Source: Hymenobacter yonginensis (GTDB taxonomy: Bacteria; Bacteroidota; Bacteroidia; Cytophagales; Hymenobacteraceae). From it: DNA of 64,000 bases. This document shows, piece after piece, positions 61,544 through 64,000 of this stretch. Below the pieces are notes generated by a model. The model made no database searches. It was given only the letters and a program-made list of their open reading frames with translations, and was not told the DNA's origin. Location: contig NZ_CP115396.1 in the NCBI RefSeq assembly GCF_027625995.1, forward strand, positions 2,232,001 through 2,296,000, in the 5' to 3' direction. A program made the translations under genes and the position numbers. Numbering within the stretch: position 1 is the first letter of the stretch; each line of letters starts with the position of its first letter.

Positions 61544-61642
61544 GTGAAATCCTTGTTCAACACCGCCGCCGTTTCCGCTACCTTCTGTGCCGTACAGCAT
61601 GGATGTTGTGGTATGCGAGGCATGGGCTGTTGTCAGGGCTAG
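61544..61642 (+). CDS. Cys-rich 32-residue leader peptide (uORF)
   Basis: GTG start 9 bp after the riboswitch P1 helix, TAG stop at 61640-61642. The product begins MKSLFNTAAVSATFCAVQHG and ends CCGMRGMGCCQG, so five of 32 residues are Cys and four of them are paired, with two Met between the pairs. It is placed between a SAM riboswitch and cysteine-biosynthesis genes. A role as a cysteine-sensing leader, in which ribosomes pause at Cys codons, is plausible. A possible hairpin (CGTTTTCCTGG / CCAGGGGAACCG) lies downstream. It could instead be a short metal-binding or secreted peptide. Confidence 0.6.
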   Translation: MKSLFNTAAVSATFCAVQHGCCGMRGMGCCQG

Positions 61643-61846
61643 GCACGCTCCCGTTTTCCTGGTTTGTGCGCCGCCTATTTCTGAGCTGACGCGCGCGTTT
61701 GCGTCGTCGGCCAGGGGAACCGTACACCCGTTTCTGTTTCGCTGAAATCCGCGCTGCGCTGCTGCGTATGCCGTTTTCGCCGAAATCATCTTCCGGCCGG
61801 AATGCCGCGCCCTAGGCGGGCCGCTTCCTCCTCCCCTCTTCCTGCT

Positions 61847-62623
61847 ATGCCTGCAGCTGATGCTGCGCCGGCCGTCCACGCCTTGCTGGACCGTCTGCGC
61901 CCTCTCTTAGTGGCCGCCTCCGCCCTGGAGCGGCTGCGTCTGGTGGCCGACACCTTTCCCGGTCAGGCCGTTTTTTCCACCTCTTTCGGGCTGGAAGACC
62001 AGATTATCAGCCACCTGATCTTCGCCCACGACCTACCCATTGAGGTGTTCACCCTCGATACCGGCCGCAACTTCCAGGAAACTTATTCCACCTGGAACAA
62101 GACGCTGATCCGGTACCAGAAGCCCATTGCGGTGTACGCCCCGCAGCGCGAGGCGCTGGAAAACCTGCTCCTGCAGAAAGGCCCGAACTCGTTCTACGAG
62201 AGCGTGGACAACCGCAAGGAGTGCTGCCACATCCGCAAGGTGGAGCCTCTGAACCGGGCCCTGGCCGGCCGCGGGGCCTGGGTGACCGGTATCCGGGCCG
62301 AACAGTCGCAGAACCGGCAGACGATGGACCCCGTGGAGTGGGACGCGGCGCACCAGCTCGTGAAAATCCACCCGCTGTTCGACTGGACCTGGGAACAGGC
62401 GCTGGCCTTCGTGCAGCAGGAGGGCATTCCGGTGAACCCGCTGCACCAGCAGGGCTTCGTGAGCATCGGCTGCGCCCCCTGCACCCGCGCCATCAAGCCC
62501 GGCGAGGATTTCCGGGCCGGCCGCTGGTGGTGGGAAGACCTCTCAGCCAAGGAGTGCGGCCTGCACGCCTCCGCGCATCACGACGGGCCGGATCCGGTGG
62601 TGGAGCCGGTACCAGCCGGATAG
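61847..62623 (+). CDS. cysH: APS/PAPS reductase CysH
   Basis: 258 residues. The PP-loop-type substrate fold shows VFSTSFGLEDQIISHLIFAH and LPIEVFTLDTGRNFQETY. Four cysteines, in KECCHIRKVEPL and GCAPCTRAIKPGE, form the [4Fe-4S] site of the APS reductase type, and ECGLH near the C-terminus carries the catalytic Cys. It reduces APS (or PAPS) to sulfite using thioredoxin. Because no cysC is visible before the cut-off, APS is the likelier substrate. I start at MPAADAAP, 15 codons after another in-frame ATG. Confidence 0.93.
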   Translation: MPAADAAPAVHALLDRLRPLLVAASALERLRLVADTFPGQAVFSTSFGLEDQIISHLIFAHDLPIEVFTLDTGRNFQETYSTWNKTLIRYQKPIAVYAPQREALENLLLQKGPNSFYESVDNRKECCHIRKVEPLNRALAGRGAWVTGIRAEQSQNRQTMDPVEWDAAHQLVKIHPLFDWTWEQALAFVQQEGIPVNPLHQQGFVSIGCAPCTRAIKPGEDFRAGRWWWEDLSAKECGLHASAHHDGPDPVVEPVPAG

Positions 62624-62629
62624 CACGAG

Positions 62630-62728
62630 GTAGAGACGCAACATTTTGCGTCTCGTCGTCAGAACGGCCGGCACCGCGCCGCCTACCCAACATCAGCACG
62701 CGGGAGACGCAAAACATTGCGTCTCTAC
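62630..62728. repeat. Family 1 inverted repeat, copy f, inside the cys operon
   Basis: GTAGAGACGCAACATTTTGC and its near-complement ...GACGCAAAACATTGCGTCTCTAC fill most of the gap between cysH and cysD. Confidence 0.9.
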
Positions 62729-62759
62729 AGCCTTAAAAGCATTTGAATTCCAGACAACT

Positions 62760-63668
62760 ATGAGTACCTCTTTCGATTACCTCGACCGGCTGGAAGCCGA
62801 AGCCATCCACATCCTGCGGGAGGTGGCGGGGCAGTTTGAGCGGCCGGCCCTGCTGTTCTCGGGCGGCAAGGATTCCATTGTGCTCACGCGCCTGGCCGAA
62901 AAGGCCTTCCGCCCCGGCCGCTTCCCCTTCCCGCTGGTGCACGTGGATACCGGCCACAACTTCCCCGAGGTGCTGCAGTACCGCGACGAGCTGGCCGCCC
63001 GCCTGGGCGAAAAGCTGGTGGTGCGCAAGGTGGAGGACACCATTAAGCGGCAGCGCCTGCGCGAGCCGGGCGGCAAGTACCCCAGCCGCAACCCGCTGCA
63101 GACCTACACGCTGCTGGAGGTAATCGAGGAGTTCGAGTTTGACGCCTGCATCGGCGGGGCCCGCCGCGACGAGGAGAAGGCCCGGGCCAAGGAGCGCATC
63201 TTCTCGGTGCGCGACGAGTTTGGCCAGTGGGACCCCAAGCGCCAGCGCCCCGAACTCTGGAACATCTACAACGGCCGCATCCAGAAGGGCGAAAACGTGC
63301 GCGTGTTCCCCATTTCCAACTGGACGGAACTGGACGTGTGGCGCTACATCCAGCGCGAAAATATTCCGCTGCCCGACATCTACTTCGGCCACGAGCGCAC
63401 CTGCGTGGTGCTGCCCTCGGGCCAGCTGCTGGGCCTCACCGAGCATTTGCAGCTCGATGACGAAGATGAAATCGTGACCCGGCAGGTGCGCTTCCGCACC
63501 GTGGGCGACTCCACCTGCACCGCCGCCGTGGAAAGCGACGCCCGCACCGTGGAAGACATCATCCAGGACCTGCTGCTGGCCAAAGTAAGCGAGCGGGGCG
63601 CTACCCGCCTCGACGACAACATCTCCGAAGCCGGCATGGAAGACCGCAAGCGGAACGGATATTTCTAA
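62760..63668 (+). CDS. cysD: Sulfate adenylyltransferase subunit CysD
   Basis: 302 residues. PP-loop ALLFSGGKDSIVLTRLAEKA, then PLVHVDTGHNFPEVLQYRDE, ACIGGARRDEEKARAKERIF and FPISNWTELDVWRYI. The C-terminus (EAGMEDRKRNGYF) is the strict family ending. CysD forms APS from ATP and sulfate, driven by the GTPase CysN that follows. The start at MSTSFDYL is the family N-terminus. Confidence 0.97.
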   Translation: MSTSFDYLDRLEAEAIHILREVAGQFERPALLFSGGKDSIVLTRLAEKAFRPGRFPFPLVHVDTGHNFPEVLQYRDELAARLGEKLVVRKVEDTIKRQRLREPGGKYPSRNPLQTYTLLEVIEEFEFDACIGGARRDEEKARAKERIFSVRDEFGQWDPKRQRPELWNIYNGRIQKGENVRVFPISNWTELDVWRYIQRENIPLPDIYFGHERTCVVLPSGQLLGLTEHLQLDDEDEIVTRQVRFRTVGDSTCTAAVESDARTVEDIIQDLLLAKVSERGATRLDDNISEAGMEDRKRNGYF

Positions 63669-63672
63669 GTGG

Positions 63673-63783
63673 GGTGATGAGGTGATGAAGTAATGAGGTG
63701 AAAGGAGCCGTCCGGTATCCGGTTCAACCTCATCACTCCATCACCACACACTTTTCACCTCATCACCTCATTACTTCATCACC
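63673..63783. repeat. Inverted repeat between cysD and cysN
   Basis: GGTGATGAAGTAATGAGGTGA and its exact complement TCACCTCATTACTTCATCACC lie at the two ends of the gap. GATGAGGTGATG-type words also occur near 15.4-15.6 kb. Confidence 0.85.
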
Positions 63784-63786
63784 AAT

Positions 63787-64000
63787 ATGGACTTACTTCG
63801 ATTTATCACCTGCGGGAGCGTGGACGACGGCAAGAGCACCCTGATTGGGCGGCTGCTGTACGACTCCGAATCGGTGTCGCTGGACGTGCTGGCGGCGCTG
63901 GAGAAGCGGCAGGCTTCCAACGGCACCGTGGATTTGGCCTTGCTGACCGATGGGCTGCGGGCCGAGCGGGAACAGGGCATCACCATCGACGTGGCTTACA
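63787..64000 (+). CDS. cysN: Sulfate adenylyltransferase subunit CysN (partial)
   Basis: The first 71 codons are inside the window; the gene is cut by the right edge. The translation-factor GTPase start is intact: [20 protein letters not shown] (Walker A) and [15 protein letters not shown] (switch I region). CysN hydrolyses GTP to drive APS synthesis by CysD. Whether a CysC kinase domain is fused at the C-terminus cannot be seen. Confidence 0.95.
   Translation, partial: MDLLRFITCGSVDDGKSTLIGRLLYDSESVSLDVLAALEKRQASNGTVDLALLTDGLRAEREQGITIDVAY

Noticed and set aside
61408-61689. 93-codon frame over the riboswitch
   Set aside because: It runs through the conserved SAM-I core and P1 helix, so protein coding there is unlikely.
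61424-61879. Minus-strand frame opposite the riboswitch and uORF
   Set aside because: Antisense to a clear promoter-riboswitch-uORF series; no protein features.

Overview
The window looks like chromosome of a Hymenobacter-type bacterium (Bacteroidota, Cytophagales). The base composition is GC-rich throughout, two large secreted proteins end in type IX secretion (T9SS) sorting tails, a small protein carries a PID-CTERM motif, and several promoters match the Bacteroidota pattern TTTG/TAnnTTTG. Genus is an inference from these traits; no rRNA is present.

Layout. 1-3.7 kb: end of an RqcH-like gene, tRNA-Leu(GAG), then an iron/oxidative group (low-affinity iron permease family, Dps, VIT family), a MOSC protein and OsmC. 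4.2-8.9 kb: a 1450-residue T9SS protein with three DUF4394 repeats, followed by a PID-CTERM mini-protein. 9.7-13.7 kb, minus strand: an RNA-repair locus made of a Ro60/Rsr (TROVE) gene, five tandem tRNA-like Y-RNA-type modules, and RtcB ligase. This is the most striking part of the window. 14-19.7 kb: two short minus-strand transcription units, a histone-deacetylase-family gene, a J-domain-like protein, and a three-gene operon headed by a repressor with an inactive S24-like domain and twin operators. 19.9-30.3 kb, plus strand: a membrane-stress set (YbjN/YjfI-like protein, PspA/ESCRT-III-type protein, YqiJ-like OB-fold protein, YqiK-like flotillin, two small membrane proteins, and a 1673-residue AAA+ ATPase). 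30.3-35.7 kb: an accessory region with duplicated 3' ends of that ATPase, 52-bp repeats around a GIY-YIG gene, a histidine kinase, an FMN-binding oxidase-like protein and a low-GC PIN-domain gene.

36-55 kb is mixed housekeeping and regulation: purU, a SulP transporter with a possible attenuator leader, a HelD-like helicase, a T9SS nuclease, a HipA-kinase/DUF3037 pair, msrB, an LRR-kinase, selO, asnA and an exonuclease-VIII-like nuclease. 55.6-61.0 kb, minus strand, is a carbohydrate group (SDR/glucose dehydrogenase-like, GH63 glucosidase, cyclase-family protein, short 6-phosphogluconate dehydrogenase). 61.4-64 kb, plus strand, is assimilatory sulfate reduction: promoter, SAM-I riboswitch, a Cys-rich 32-codon uORF, then cysH, cysD and the start of cysN.

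Several families of dispersed inverted repeats occupy intergenic spaces; one has inserted in frame inside the giant ATPase gene. Everything here was read by eye: no similarity search, folding program or covariance model was run.
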